In this document: piece by piece, positions 43,166 through 52,594 of the stretch
Position numbering within the stretch: position 1 is the stretch's first letter
Layout of the letters: each line of letters starts with the position of its first letter
Source: Halobaculum magnesiiphilum
GTDB taxonomy: Archaea; Halobacteriota; Halobacteria; Halobacteriales; Haloferacaceae
DNA: 64,000 nt
Assembly: GCF_019823105.1 (NCBI RefSeq)
Contig: NZ_CP081960.1
Coordinates: 372,001-436,000, forward strand
Direction of reading: 5' to 3'
Notes under the pieces: model-generated
Database searches by the model: none
Told to the model about the DNA's origin: nothing
What the model saw: only the letters and a program-made list of their open reading frames with translations
Program-made: the position numbers and the translations under genes

Positions 43166-45745
43166 GTGCCACTTCGGGAGGCAAAATCCATCGATACCCT
43201 CGCCGCCGAAACGCGCGATGCCGATCTCACACTCTCTGCGGACCCACCACTCACGCTCGCGCTCGACCGACACACCAGTACTCCACGCCTCGGTCGCGCC
43301 AGCGCAACGCCGCGAAGTCACGCCGCAAACGAGTTCGTCCCCAGTGACCGCCGTCGCCTGTTCACCGAGCTCATCACCCAGACGGACCTCACGTGGAAGC
43401 AGGCCCACCGGGCACTCGATCGCTGCCTCCAGTGTTGGGACAAGACCGGCGCCCTCGACACGATCACCGACTATCCAGAGTTCGATACGCCGCAGTTCCA
43501 TACCACCCGCGACATCCTCCACGAGGCCGACTCAAGCTACCATGACCTCGAAGACACGACACTCCCCGACAGTACCGATGTGGCGGTGATCAACAAGGCC
43601 GGACTGAGTCCACTCGATCGTACTATCCTCACCGATTCATACCAGCAGGTCGACCCCTTCACAGGCGACACGACCTCCCTCCCGGAGTTTCACGTCTTCC
43701 CCTCCACCTCGGCGATCGTCGACGCGCTCATCACACAACTCGATCCGCACACTGCCGAGGCCGTCGGCATCGTCCTCGACGAGTCGAGCCTTCTCAGTCC
43801 CCTCGTCGAGTCCGCACTCGAAACTGCCGGCATTCCGTATCAGGGTGGCCCGGGATTCATCGACGACGTAGATGTCCGGACGTTCCTTCGACTCGCCGAC
43901 GCGGTCTTCACCGGCAGTGATCTGCGTGTCGCCGACCTGCGCCCGCTCGTCGAACGACTCGGCATCGACCTCGACAGGACCGCGGATCACCGGCGTGTCG
44001 ATAGTGTCGATGTCGGCCCTGCCTACGAGCAGTTCGCCGACGCGCTCCACACAGGCACCGTCGACGACGCGATCTCGGCGTACGAACGCGCCGCCGCGAG
44101 CTCACTCTCCCAACTTCGCGAGGAGTGCGACAAGCTCGGTCTCCTCTCAACAGCGTTCACGCCGCAGCGACTCACCCAACTCCAGTACTATATCGAGTCG
44201 TTCGATATCCCGGTCGACCAGCCGAACGAGGGCGTATTGCTCACGGACGGCGCGGCGACCAGCTACATCGACCGCCCGGTCGTGTTCTATCTCGGCCTCG
44301 GAGACGGCTGGACCCAACAACCCTCCGACCGCCCCTGGGTTGACCCGGTTGAACACGTCCAACAGGACCTCAGCCGCTTCGAGATCCTCCTGCAGAACGG
44401 TCAGGAACGACAGTTCCTCGTGCAAGCCTCCCAGGCTGACGCAGACAGCTCCCCGTGCGTGTACTTCCAAGACCTCGTTGATCATCCCGTCGAGTCATTC
44501 AGCGATCTCCCGCACACGACACACGGCGCCGATGCGACTCGTGACAGCGTCGGTACGCCGTTCGTCGCTCCTGAGACACCAGACGGAGAACAAGAGCCAC
44601 CGGCAACAATCAGTCAGTCCACACTGCAACGCCTTACTAACTGTCCACGTGAGGAGTTCTTTCATCGACTCGTCGAGTCACCAACGACAATTCCGATGGC
44701 CCGCGGCACCGTGATCCACGAAGCCGCGGAGGTATGCGTCACACATCCAGAGACGGTTCGCGAGCGACAGAGGGATGTCGTCGACGCGATGGTCGACCAG
44801 ATCCGTGCGTACGCAACAACGGCCCGTGAACGGGTCGAACGAACGCAGTGTGTACTTGCACTCGAGACGATCCAGCGGTATCTCGACGCGCACCCTCCAA
44901 CCGATACGACGTACGAAACGTACACCGACCGCTCGCAGTCCAACGACCTCGCCGAGCGCCTCGGACTCACCGTCGACTCCACACTAACCGAGCGATGGTT
45001 TCAGGCGCCGGACGTCGGGCTGCATGGCTTCGTCGATCTGCTTCACTCGGAGACGACACTCGTCGACTACAAGACCGGCTCTCAATCGACCGCTGGAAAG
45101 CTTCGCCAGCAGGCGTCACTCGACCCACTTCACGACGAGTCGAATTTCCAAGCGGCGGCGTATCTCGCCAAACACCGCCGTGAAAACCCGAACCAGCCAC
45201 TGGAGATCCGGTTTCTCCATCTCCTCGAACACGACACCCGACTGGCCCGTGGCGACACCGTCCCGCTCGACGATCTGGTCACCACGGTGGAGTACCTGCC
45301 CTGCACGTTCGGTGAGTTCGCCGCACACCGCGAGACGTTCGACGCCGTCACCGACTACGCCGACTCCAACGACCGCGTGAAAGCGCTTGACCCGCTTGGC
45401 TACGAAGCATACCGCGAGTTCTTCGAGTCACATGAGCTCCCACGAGAGGGAGTAAACCCTGAGAAGCGGGAGGCGATCATCCAGTCGTTCATCGAGTATA
45501 CCATAACCCGCGTCAAGGACACGAAATACGTCGAACGCGGTTGCCGCTCCGCGGTCGATGACATCGATGGCCTCGTGGGTGAACGATATCTCACGGAAGA
45601 CTTGGACGCCTTCGAAGCGTTCGTCGCCACCCAACGTGAGCGTCTTGCCGTCTACCGCGACGAGGGATTCCCCGTTCGGACCCGCGAAGACGGTCCCAAT
45701 TGGGATCGGGTCGACGCACAGGAGTTGGTGATCGACGATGTCTGA
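43166..45745 (+). CDS. AddB/RecB-like PD-(D/E)XK nuclease protein
   Basis: 859 residues starting at GTG. The C-terminal third has a RecB-type nuclease: CPREEFFHRL (possible Fe-S or zinc cysteine), HGFVDLLHSETTLVDYKTGS near 618-640 (catalytic Asp and DYK), and SNFQAAAYLAKH. The N-terminal part contains degenerate helicase-like segments (VGIVLDESSLLSPLVESAL, FYLGLGDGWTQQ) as in AddB. It overlaps the helicase at 45738 by eight bases, so both form one operon. Such pairs process double-strand ends and degrade invading linear DNA. Confidence 0.85.
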   Translation: MPLREAKSIDTLAAETRDADLTLSADPPLTLALDRHTSTPRLGRASATPRSHAANEFVPSDRRRLFTELITQTDLTWKQAHRALDRCLQCWDKTGALDTITDYPEFDTPQFHTTRDILHEADSSYHDLEDTTLPDSTDVAVINKAGLSPLDRTILTDSYQQVDPFTGDTTSLPEFHVFPSTSAIVDALITQLDPHTAEAVGIVLDESSLLSPLVESALETAGIPYQGGPGFIDDVDVRTFLRLADAVFTGSDLRVADLRPLVERLGIDLDRTADHRRVDSVDVGPAYEQFADALHTGTVDDAISAYERAAASSLSQLREECDKLGLLSTAFTPQRLTQLQYYIESFDIPVDQPNEGVLLTDGAATSYIDRPVVFYLGLGDGWTQQPSDRPWVDPVEHVQQDLSRFEILLQNGQERQFLVQASQADADSSPCVYFQDLVDHPVESFSDLPHTTHGADATRDSVGTPFVAPETPDGEQEPPATISQSTLQRLTNCPREEFFHRLVESPTTIPMARGTVIHEAAEVCVTHPETVRERQRDVVDAMVDQIRAYATTARERVERTQCVLALETIQRYLDAHPPTDTTYETYTDRSQSNDLAERLGLTVDSTLTERWFQAPDVGLHGFVDLLHSETTLVDYKTGSQSTAGKLRQQASLDPLHDESNFQAAAYLAKHRRENPNQPLEIRFLHLLEHDTRLARGDTVPLDDLVTTVEYLPCTFGEFAAHRETFDAVTDYADSNDRVKALDPLGYEAYREFFESHELPREGVNPEKREAIIQSFIEYTITRVKDTKYVERGCRSAVDDIDGLVGERYLTEDLDAFEAFVATQRERLAVYRDEGFPVRTREDGPNWDRVDAQELVIDDV

Positions 45746-48632
45746 GCCGACCCCGAACGACAACCAACAGCGACTCATTGAGTCCACCGAGGGGATCTAC
45801 CGTGTCGATGCCGGCGCCGGGACGGGCAAGACGTTCGCGATCACCCGGCGATACGCCCACATCTTGGAGTCGACCGACGCGACGCCGGATGATATCCTGC
45901 TGGTCACGTTCACTCGCAACGCCGCTCGCGAGATGCGTGAGCGCATCGTCCAGCAAACCGACTACGACCTGCGAGAACTCCAAGGCGCGCCTATCAGTAC
46001 ATTCCACGCCTACTGTTTCCGACTGCTACGCCGCTATGGTCACACCGTCCCGGAGACGCTGGGCATCGACGACCAGATTCCCGACTCGATCGACCTCATC
46101 GAGGAGCCGGTCCGCGAGAAGCAGTTGTTTCAGCGATTCATGTCGACCTTCGCCGACGAACACCCAGAATACGCGGACATGCTCCGTATGTTCCGTGACC
46201 CTGCCACGCTCCACACCCTCATCGGCGAACTCGCTGCGAAAGGTGTCATCCCCACTCGTGACGGGTGGTTCCGCTCGAGCGACGCTCCCCTCGAAGGCGA
46301 CCGCGAGGCGTTCTTCGAGACGGTCGCCGATGCGAACTCACCCGGAGAGGGTGCCTCCGGTCCGACCAACAGCGACGCCCGGGCGGCAGTCGGCGGGTGG
46401 GACGCGAGCGAGTACGCGCCGGACTCCCCCTCGAAAGCCGAGGTCCACGACGATCCACAAGTCGATCGCGGCGTCATCGAACGCGCCTACGACGAAGATC
46501 GAACGGCCCTGCGGACGTTCGTCCACGACGTCTACTACGAGTATCTCACGTTTGCCCTCCGGAACAACTACCTCACGCAGGGGTTGATGCTGGCGCTGGC
46601 GTTCGTCATGCTGTGTGACCGGCCGCAGGTTCGCGAGCAGGATGCCCACGAGTACGTGATGGTCGATGAGTTTCAGGACACGAACGAGCTCCAGTTCAAG
46701 ATCGCGTTGCTGCTCGCGATCACGAACAACCTCTGTGTTGTCGGGGACTGGAAACAGTCGATCTACGGCTTCCAACACACCAGCGTCGAGAACATCACGG
46801 CGTTCGATGACCGGCTCCAGCGCTTCACCCGCGAGTTGAACGCCGACCGGACGCGGATAGCGTACCCCGTCGATTCGGTCACCACGATTCCGCTGTACGA
46901 GAACTACCGCTCCTCGTCCTCGATCCTTGCATTCGCGGAGCAGAGTCTCTCGATTCCGGCGACGTACAGCGAGGACATCGACGATCCACTCGCAGGCGAG
47001 CGCTCGCTCGCGGCGACGAACCACGTCGACAACGCACAGATCGACGCGTATCAGGCGCCGAACGAGCACGAACTCCTCCTCGATCGGATCCAGATGGTCG
47101 TCGATAACGACGACTACGCAGTCGAGGTCACCGATGAACCACAACCAGACCCTGGCGCCACCACTGCACAGCAGGAAGCTGCCGAGCGCGAGCGATTGGG
47201 TGCGCCTTCGTACGGAGACATCGCTGTGTTCACCCGAACACGTGCGTTCGCTCGGGAGTTCCTTACCGTCGTCGACGAGTACGGTGTCCCGGTCGCCTAC
47301 GACGGCGGAGTTGAGCTGTTCGACACGCCAGAAGCCAAACTCGCACTCGCGTGGCTACGCATCGCCGAATCGAACGCCCGTCGTGGTTGGGCCGTCGTCC
47401 TCGAGCGCGCTGGCTACTCGTTCGATGACACGGAGACGATTCTGGACACCGAAGCGTATCCCGATGCAATGGTGCAGTTCCGCGAGGAACTCGCTGCGAT
47501 CGACACACTTGGGGGCTTCCTTCGACGCGTCTTCGACCGCTACGGCCGTACGAGCGCATACGCTGATGCGCTCGTCGATCACCTCACGAGTCTCTACGAG
47601 AATAGCACGCTCACGCGGGGAGAGGCGATCCAGTACATCGAGGCCAACCTCGATGCAGGAACCACCGTCGATATTGAAACCAGCCCGGGTGAGGACGCGG
47701 TGACCCTCCAAACAATCCACGGTGCAAAGGGACTCGAGTACCCGATCGTCATCCTCGCGAATCTCAACGACCGCGCGTTCCCCCACTACGGTCAACCGCC
47801 AGCCTGTCCGATCATCTACGACGACGAGTTGGGGCTTCGCCAAACCCGGGCATACAGCGAGGCGGGCGACTATCCGCACGTCTACCAGCATTGGCCGACG
47901 AAGCTGTTGCAGTCGATTCAACCGTCAACGTACGATGAAGAGCGGCGCTTGCTGTACGTCGCGATGACTCGTGCAAAACGGCATCTCCTGTTCACCTCTG
48001 GGGACGACCCAAGTCGCTTCATGGACGGCCTCTCGATCGACGCGATTGAACTCGAACCGACACCCGAGCCCGTCACGGTTGCCCGCGAGTCTACTGCTCC
48101 GTTCGTGACAACGATCCCAGACAGTAGCACAGTTCCCCGCCGGCTCAGCGTCCACGATATCATGGACGACAGCGTCTATGACGAGCGCAATGGTGGTCGT
48201 GGGACCGACTTCGGAACCGAACTGCACGACTTCGCCGAGGCGTACGCACTCGACGAGCCAGTCGAACCGAGTAACGACGACGAGCGCGCGGTGGCGACGC
48301 TCATCGATGACCTTGATGGGAAACTCATCCCGGAAGAGCCGGCGTTGCTCCCGCTGCCCGGAGAACCACAGGTGACGCTCGCGGGGATCATTGACCTCGT
48401 CCACGTAACGGACGACAGCGTCGAGATCATCGATTACAAGACCGACCCCGACCGGCTGGCCCACGATGAGTACCGAACGCAGCTGAGTGTGTACTACCAC
48501 GTGCTTGCGAGTGTGTACCCCGACCGACCGATTCAGGCGACTGTCTTCTACACACAGACCGCTACTCCGGTCACTATCGACCCGGTTTCGATCGACGCGC
48601 TCGACCGGCTGTCGAGATCGCGCCACGCGTAA
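45738..48632 (+). CDS. AddA-like UvrD/Rep SF1 helicase with C-terminal nuclease
   Basis: 964 residues. SF1A motifs: I DAGAGTGKTFAITRRY (24-39), Ia LLVTFTRNAAREM, II MVDEFQDTNELQ, III GDWKQSIYGFQ, IV ENYRSSSSIL, V TLQTIHGAKGLEYPIVIL, VI LLYVAMTRAKRHLLF. A RecB nuclease domain ends the protein: GTELHDFAEAYA, LAGIIDLVHVTD, VEIIDYKTD near 895-905, RTQLSVYYHVL. Helicase-nuclease fusion plus the upstream nuclease protein is the AddAB plan. It could serve recombination or act as an antiviral nuclease. Confidence 0.93.
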   Translation: MSEPTPNDNQQRLIESTEGIYRVDAGAGTGKTFAITRRYAHILESTDATPDDILLVTFTRNAAREMRERIVQQTDYDLRELQGAPISTFHAYCFRLLRRYGHTVPETLGIDDQIPDSIDLIEEPVREKQLFQRFMSTFADEHPEYADMLRMFRDPATLHTLIGELAAKGVIPTRDGWFRSSDAPLEGDREAFFETVADANSPGEGASGPTNSDARAAVGGWDASEYAPDSPSKAEVHDDPQVDRGVIERAYDEDRTALRTFVHDVYYEYLTFALRNNYLTQGLMLALAFVMLCDRPQVREQDAHEYVMVDEFQDTNELQFKIALLLAITNNLCVVGDWKQSIYGFQHTSVENITAFDDRLQRFTRELNADRTRIAYPVDSVTTIPLYENYRSSSSILAFAEQSLSIPATYSEDIDDPLAGERSLAATNHVDNAQIDAYQAPNEHELLLDRIQMVVDNDDYAVEVTDEPQPDPGATTAQQEAAERERLGAPSYGDIAVFTRTRAFAREFLTVVDEYGVPVAYDGGVELFDTPEAKLALAWLRIAESNARRGWAVVLERAGYSFDDTETILDTEAYPDAMVQFREELAAIDTLGGFLRRVFDRYGRTSAYADALVDHLTSLYENSTLTRGEAIQYIEANLDAGTTVDIETSPGEDAVTLQTIHGAKGLEYPIVILANLNDRAFPHYGQPPACPIIYDDELGLRQTRAYSEAGDYPHVYQHWPTKLLQSIQPSTYDEERRLLYVAMTRAKRHLLFTSGDDPSRFMDGLSIDAIELEPTPEPVTVARESTAPFVTTIPDSSTVPRRLSVHDIMDDSVYDERNGGRGTDFGTELHDFAEAYALDEPVEPSNDDERAVATLIDDLDGKLIPEEPALLPLPGEPQVTLAGIIDLVHVTDDSVEIIDYKTDPDRLAHDEYRTQLSVYYHVLASVYPDRPIQATVFYTQTATPVTIDPVSIDALDRLSRSRHA

Positions 48633-48661
48633 GAACCTCGCCGATCCGACCGAAATCAGAT

Positions 48662-48707
48662 ACAGATCAGACCGGATCCGACACCGCGCTCAGCAGATCT
48701 GATCTGT
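48662..48707. other. Perfect 10-bp inverted repeat behind helicase gene
   Basis: ACAGATCAGA (48662-48671) and TCTGATCTGT (48698-48707), loop 26 bases. It lies 30 bases behind the helicase stop. The loop is long and no T-run follows, so a protein-binding site or an old element end is as likely as a terminator. Confidence 0.4.
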
Positions 48708-48973
48708 GGGTGCTTCAGGTGCTCTGTCGATAGCGGGATAGAACTCCTCGGCTGGAACGGTGTCGATGGACTGGAACCGAAGATCGATGAACTGTGCGAT
48801 TCGGTCCGGCTCCAGCCCGGACTTCTCCACGATCAGATCTTGGTAGGTCCTGATTTCGTCGTGGACGAAGGCAGGTGTCAGCAGGTCAGGCTCGAGCGTG
48901 ACGATGAGTTCCCGCGTTTCGAATCGGCGATGAGTGCAGAGATGGCGACGTTGGCGTCGATGACCAGCTTCAT
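48690..48973 (-). pseudogene. vapC: VapC-like PIN-domain toxin, frameshifted and truncated
   Basis: MKLVIDANVAISALIADSK starts at 48973 with the PIN Asp; after one shift the protein continues RELIVTLEPDLLTPAFVHDE, IRTYQDLIVEKSGLEPDRIA and ends early after EAPTDQIC. The C-terminal PIN motif with the acidic residues near DPDDVPFLALA is absent. Both a shift and a missing end mean it is not a functional RNase as written. It sits ten bases behind the antitoxin gene. Confidence 0.75.
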
Positions 48974-48982
48974 TCGTCGTGT

Positions 48983-49213
48983 CTACGCTGATTCCTCGTC
49001 AACACGCCTGCGCCCGCTTTCGTTGATCCTCTGGGCGATTTCATGGACGTCGCCCTCGGTGAGGTCACTCCGGCTGGTGAGTTCGTCCATAACTTCCAGT
49101 GTCTCGACCTTCTCTTGAATGGCTTGGCGCGTGACTTCGCTCCAGTTGATCTCGGGGTGGTTCTCCATTCGCTCTTTGAGGGCGTCGTCTACGTTGACGG
49201 TGATCGTAGGCAT
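48983..49213 (-). CDS. vapB: VapB-like antitoxin
   Basis: 76 residues: MPTITVNVDDALKERMENHP, INWSEVTRQAIQEKVETLEV is a ribbon-helix-helix unit, followed by an acidic helical tail (TEGDVHEIAQRINESGRRR) that would wrap the toxin. It precedes the broken VapC. An intact antitoxin beside a dead toxin may survive as a regulator. Confidence 0.8.
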   Translation of the reverse strand: MPTITVNVDDALKERMENHPEINWSEVTRQAIQEKVETLEVMDELTSRSDLTEGDVHEIAQRINESGRRRVDEESA

Positions 49214-49459
49214 ACAGAAATATATGAATACACAGATTCCTGTGCTTTCCGGTGTATCTCAGATCCGCTGATTTTGGCCGCCTGACAGCCTCCAAGGGGA
49301 ATCGATCGCCACTCGAACAGAAGACTGCAGAACGTCGGTGATCTCGGGGAGGAACACGAGAGTGATCTGCTCACAGCTGCTGATAAAGAGAAAATTGAGC
49401 GGCTATCCTAGATACTCAACTCACCCGACATTTTTCGCAGTGGTGGTCGTTGGTGACGT

Positions 49460-50365
49460 ATGGATTTGGATCGGGCGCGCGGTGTTGTTCTTGGATTGGC
49501 GTGTGGGGATGCGCTTGGCCGGCCAGTTGAGTTTGCGTCTGCGTCGGAGATTAGCGCTGAGCACGGACGACTTGACGAGATGGTCGGGCACGGCACGTGG
49601 AATCAGCCGGCGGGGACGATTACGGACGACACCGAGCAGGCGCTGTGCATCGCGCAGAGTCTCGTCGAACACCAAGCGTTCGATCCGGCGGATGTCGCTG
49701 AGCGGTTCGTCGCGTGGTACGACAGTGGCCCGTTCGACATTGGAGGCATGACGAGGCGGTCGCTCACCCGGCTCAAACGCGGCGACGCGTGGGACGAGGC
49801 AGGTCAGCACGTGTGGGAGAACAGTCCGGAAGGGCAGAACGCGGGGAACGGGAGTGTAATGCGGTGTCCACCGCTCGCCATCCCGTACATGACGGCGTGG
49901 GATCGACTCGCCGAAGTGAGCCGGCAGTCCTCGCAGATCACGCATGCTGACCCGCGGTGTACTGAAGGCTGCGCTGTCCTGAATCTCACAGTGGCTGGCC
50001 TCCTCGACGACTCGGACGCGCCGTTGCAGGATGCCCTCGACTACGTCGGTGCAGACGCGCCTGGCGAGCTCGTGGCGGCGCTCGAACCGGTCGCTCGTGG
50101 TGAGTCGCCCGACACGCTGGAAACGTCAGGGTATGTCGTGCATTCACTGCAGACGGCACTCCACGATGGCCTCGTCGCGGAGAGTGCCGAGGACGCGATT
50201 GTGACGGCGGTGAATCGTGGCGGTGATACGGATACGATTGGGGCGATCGCGGGTGCAGTCGCTGGCGCGCGGTTCGGGGCGTCACAGCTTCCGGATCGAT
50301 GGCTGAGTGTTATCGACGAGACCGACGAACTCGAAACGCTGGCCGAGCGACTCGCGGCGGTATGA
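49460..50365 (+). CDS. ADP-ribosylglycohydrolase family protein
   Basis: 301 residues. Family motifs: GLACGDALGRPVEF near 11-24, ITDDTEQ (54-60) with the two metal-binding Asp, SPEGQNAGNGSVMRCPPLA, and NRGGDTDTIGAIAGAVAGA near 252-270 with the second Mg site. These enzymes remove ADP-ribose from proteins or small molecules using two magnesium ions. It stands alone beside toxin-antitoxin genes; a role in reversing ADP-ribosylation is plausible but its substrate is unknown. Confidence 0.92.
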   Translation: MDLDRARGVVLGLACGDALGRPVEFASASEISAEHGRLDEMVGHGTWNQPAGTITDDTEQALCIAQSLVEHQAFDPADVAERFVAWYDSGPFDIGGMTRRSLTRLKRGDAWDEAGQHVWENSPEGQNAGNGSVMRCPPLAIPYMTAWDRLAEVSRQSSQITHADPRCTEGCAVLNLTVAGLLDDSDAPLQDALDYVGADAPGELVAALEPVARGESPDTLETSGYVVHSLQTALHDGLVAESAEDAIVTAVNRGGDTDTIGAIAGAVAGARFGASQLPDRWLSVIDETDELETLAERLAAV

Positions 50366-50414
50366 TACAGGTGACGGAAGGAACACTCCTGTTTTGTGTC
50401 GGTGTCGAAGACAT

Positions 50415-50531
50415 ATTTAGAGTCTATGTATTCTGAGCGGCTGTGAAGACGACTTTCATCAAAATGACTCTCAACGACCACCTTTATCCCGAGGGAGATT
50501 TAGACTCTATGTACGCTGAGCGGCTATGAAG
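50415..50531 (+). repeat. Tandem duplication of AbiE promoter and start region
   Basis: 34 bases at 50415-50448 recur at 50498-50531 with four mismatches, 83 bases apart. Each copy contains ATTTAGA-x-TCTATGTA, then CTGAGCGGCT and a start codon followed by GAAG (GTG in the first, ATG in the second). The second copy supplies the start of abiEi. Confidence 0.75.
50443..50529 (+). CDS. Putative 28-residue leader ORF before abiEi
   Basis: It begins with the duplicated start codon (GTG) and ends with a TGA overlapping the ATG of abiEi (ATGA). The reading frame MKTTFIKMTLNDHLYPEGDL is in frame to that stop without interruption. Coupled translation could tune AbiE expression; alternatively it is just a by-product of the duplication. 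Confidence 0.35.
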   Translation: MKTTFIKMTLNDHLYPEGDLDSMYAERL

Positions 50532-51359
50532 TCAACAAACGACGAAGAGACTCAACGGAAGAGCCTGTCGACGCGTGAGTCGCAGGCACTGTCACAGCTC
50601 GCAAGCGAGAACCGGCAGGTCATCAGTATTAGTGACATCGCGGACGCGCTTGACATTCCGCAGAAGTCAGCCAAGGACATGGCGTATGCGCTTAAGGAGA
50701 AAGGGTGGCTTGAGCGGATCGCGCACGGGAAATATCTGATTCTTCCGCTCGCTGCGGGTGAGAACGCCGTGTATACCGCACACGAGTTCGTGATCGCGTC
50801 AGCACTCGTAGAGCCGATGTACATCGGGTACTGGAGTGCGTTGAATCACCACGGGCTGACGGAGCAGATGTCCCGCACGGTGTATGTCGTGACGACAGAG
50901 CGCGCCCAGGAACGTGAAATCCACGGGGTTACGTATCGTCCGGTGACGGTCACGGAGCAGAAGTTCTTCGGGTATCAACCGACTGCGGTCGGGTCGAACA
51001 AGGTGAACATTTCGAGTATCGAAAAGACACTGGTCGATTGTGCCGACCATCCGGAGTTCTGCGGGGGTATCAGCGAGCTTACGAAGGCAATGCAGAACGC
51101 TGTCGACACACACTGTTCGTGGGAACGCATCGTCGAGTACCTGCGGCGGGTTGGGAACGGCGCTGCAACGAAACGACTCGTGTACCTCGCCGATCAGTTG
51201 GGCATCGATCTTCCGGAGTACCGGGACCTCGTCGAGAACTTCACGACCGGGTACCCGCTGCTCGACCCGACGAGAGAAGCGACGGGAACCCGGGATAGCA
51301 CGTACCAACTCCGCCTAAATGTTGACCCCGAATCGTTCCTCCCTGGTGACTTCTCATGA
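50526..51359 (+). CDS. abiEi: AbiEi-type antitoxin
   Basis: 277 residues. N-terminal winged helix of the AbiEi type (SQLASENRQVISISDIADAL, KSAKDMAYALKEKGWLERIA, then GKYLILP), followed by the C-terminal domain with SALVEPMYIGYWSALNHHGL and IEKTLVDCADHPEFCGGISE. AbiEi represses the abiE promoter and counters AbiEii in a type IV-like manner. Its stop overlaps the toxin start (ATGA). Confidence 0.92.
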   Translation: MKSTNDEETQRKSLSTRESQALSQLASENRQVISISDIADALDIPQKSAKDMAYALKEKGWLERIAHGKYLILPLAAGENAVYTAHEFVIASALVEPMYIGYWSALNHHGLTEQMSRTVYVVTTERAQEREIHGVTYRPVTVTEQKFFGYQPTAVGSNKVNISSIEKTLVDCADHPEFCGGISELTKAMQNAVDTHCSWERIVEYLRRVGNGAATKRLVYLADQLGIDLPEYRDLVENFTTGYPLLDPTREATGTRDSTYQLRLNVDPESFLPGDFS

Positions 51360-52150
51360 TTTCCGAAGCGCAACTCCGACGGCTGGCCAGACAGCTGGAT
51401 GTTCGACTTGGGTACGCGGAGAAGAACTACGTCAATTCGTGGATTCTGTGGGCGATTTACACGAGTCCCTACGGAGACAACCTGCTGTTCAAGGGCGGCA
51501 CTGCGCTCAGCAAGTTGTATTTCCCAGAGACGTGGCGCTACTCGGAAGACCTCGATTTCGGTGTCGATGGAGAGTATCACGGGAGCGAAGCGGAGTTGCA
51601 AAGCACATTGGAAGACGCGACCATCGACTTCGAGGTGACCAAACACCGCGAACTGCAGAAAGAAGCGTATCCGACGCACTACGTTGATATCGATATTCAG
51701 TACGACGCTGTGCTCGGTCACAAGAACACGACAAGTCTGGACGTGATGATCGATGAATACGTGGCGTTTGACTCGGTCCATCATCATCACAGCTACGAGG
51801 ATGTCCCGGAATTCGAGTTGACCGCGTACAGTCTGGAGGAAATCTTCGCAGAGAAGTTGCGAGCGCTCTATCAGCGGTCACAGGCGCGTGACTACTACGA
51901 CCTGTATCGGATGCTTACGGAGGCTGACGTTGATGACTCGGATATTCTTCCGGCATTCACGCGGAAGTGTGAACACGACGGCCTGGACATTGACCTTCGG
52001 GAAGGGCTTCCCGGAGAGAAACGGAATGAGATTCGTGACGGCTGGCAGAACACGCTTCCCGATTTGGTTGCAGACCTCCCCGAGTTCGGTCCCGTGTATG
52101 ACACACTCGAAGATTACGTCGATTCGCTAGTAGACGAGCAGCAACGCTAG
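51356..52150 (+). CDS. abiEii: AbiEii-type nucleotidyltransferase toxin
   Basis: 264 residues. LLFKGGTALSKLYFPETWRY gives the GGxA/T-S-like nucleotide motif (Gly47-Gly48-Thr49), followed by SEDLDFGVD with the metal ligands Asp65 and Asp67, and FAEKLRALYQRSQARDYYDL near the centre. AbiEii proteins are GTP-using nucleotidyltransferases that halt growth and give abortive infection. All motifs are intact, so the pair should be functional. Confidence 0.92.
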   Translation: MISEAQLRRLARQLDVRLGYAEKNYVNSWILWAIYTSPYGDNLLFKGGTALSKLYFPETWRYSEDLDFGVDGEYHGSEAELQSTLEDATIDFEVTKHRELQKEAYPTHYVDIDIQYDAVLGHKNTTSLDVMIDEYVAFDSVHHHHSYEDVPEFELTAYSLEEIFAEKLRALYQRSQARDYYDLYRMLTEADVDDSDILPAFTRKCEHDGLDIDLREGLPGEKRNEIRDGWQNTLPDLVADLPEFGPVYDTLEDYVDSLVDEQQR

Positions 52151-52392
52151 TTCCGGAAATGGGCGACGGCAGGACCGAGTGTCCGGGCGTGTTCGCTCTC
52201 GGCCACATCGTACCGCTCTTCTATGTTAATGCGCCGGTGTCTTCGGCGAAAAACCGTTCCAGCTTCACAGACAGGGCATTGTTCGTCGGCGAGTTCATCA
52301 ATGGTCTTGACCGCGTTCGACCGGCGTCTCGGCCGTCGTAGCGGCCCTATCGAGCCAGCCGCCCCGTGGTTCGGACCCCGGCGACGATTCAC
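52147..52392 (-). CDS. Small basic hypothetical protein with a CxxC motif
   Basis: 81 residues; the C-terminal half (VKTIDELADEQCPVCEAGTV then NIEERYDVAESEHARTLGPA) has haloarchaeal composition, while the first 25 residues look like read-through of a GC-rich region, so the true start may be inside. It converges with abiEii, stops overlapping by four bases. Function unknown. Confidence 0.4.
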   Translation of the reverse strand: MNRRRGPNHGAAGSIGPLRRPRRRSNAVKTIDELADEQCPVCEAGTVFRRRHRRINIEERYDVAESEHARTLGPAVAHFRN

Positions 52393-52594
52393 GCCGGGGT
52401 CTCGTATCGGTGATCACAGACAGTGAAAGACTGCAAGAGGGGATATGCCTCAGCCATCTAGAGTGAAGTAGTCCAGGGGGTCAGACCGCATCGAGATCCG
52501 GCTTTTGGTATGGTCGAATGCCGTTCCACAGCAGTTCCGTACGAACTGTCAATAGCGCATATCGGAGTCGCTGACGGGTGAAAGTAGATTCCGC

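Noticed and set aside
48662-48707. Rho-independent-type terminator behind the helicase
   Set aside because: The loop is too long and there is no T-run; kept only as an inverted repeat.
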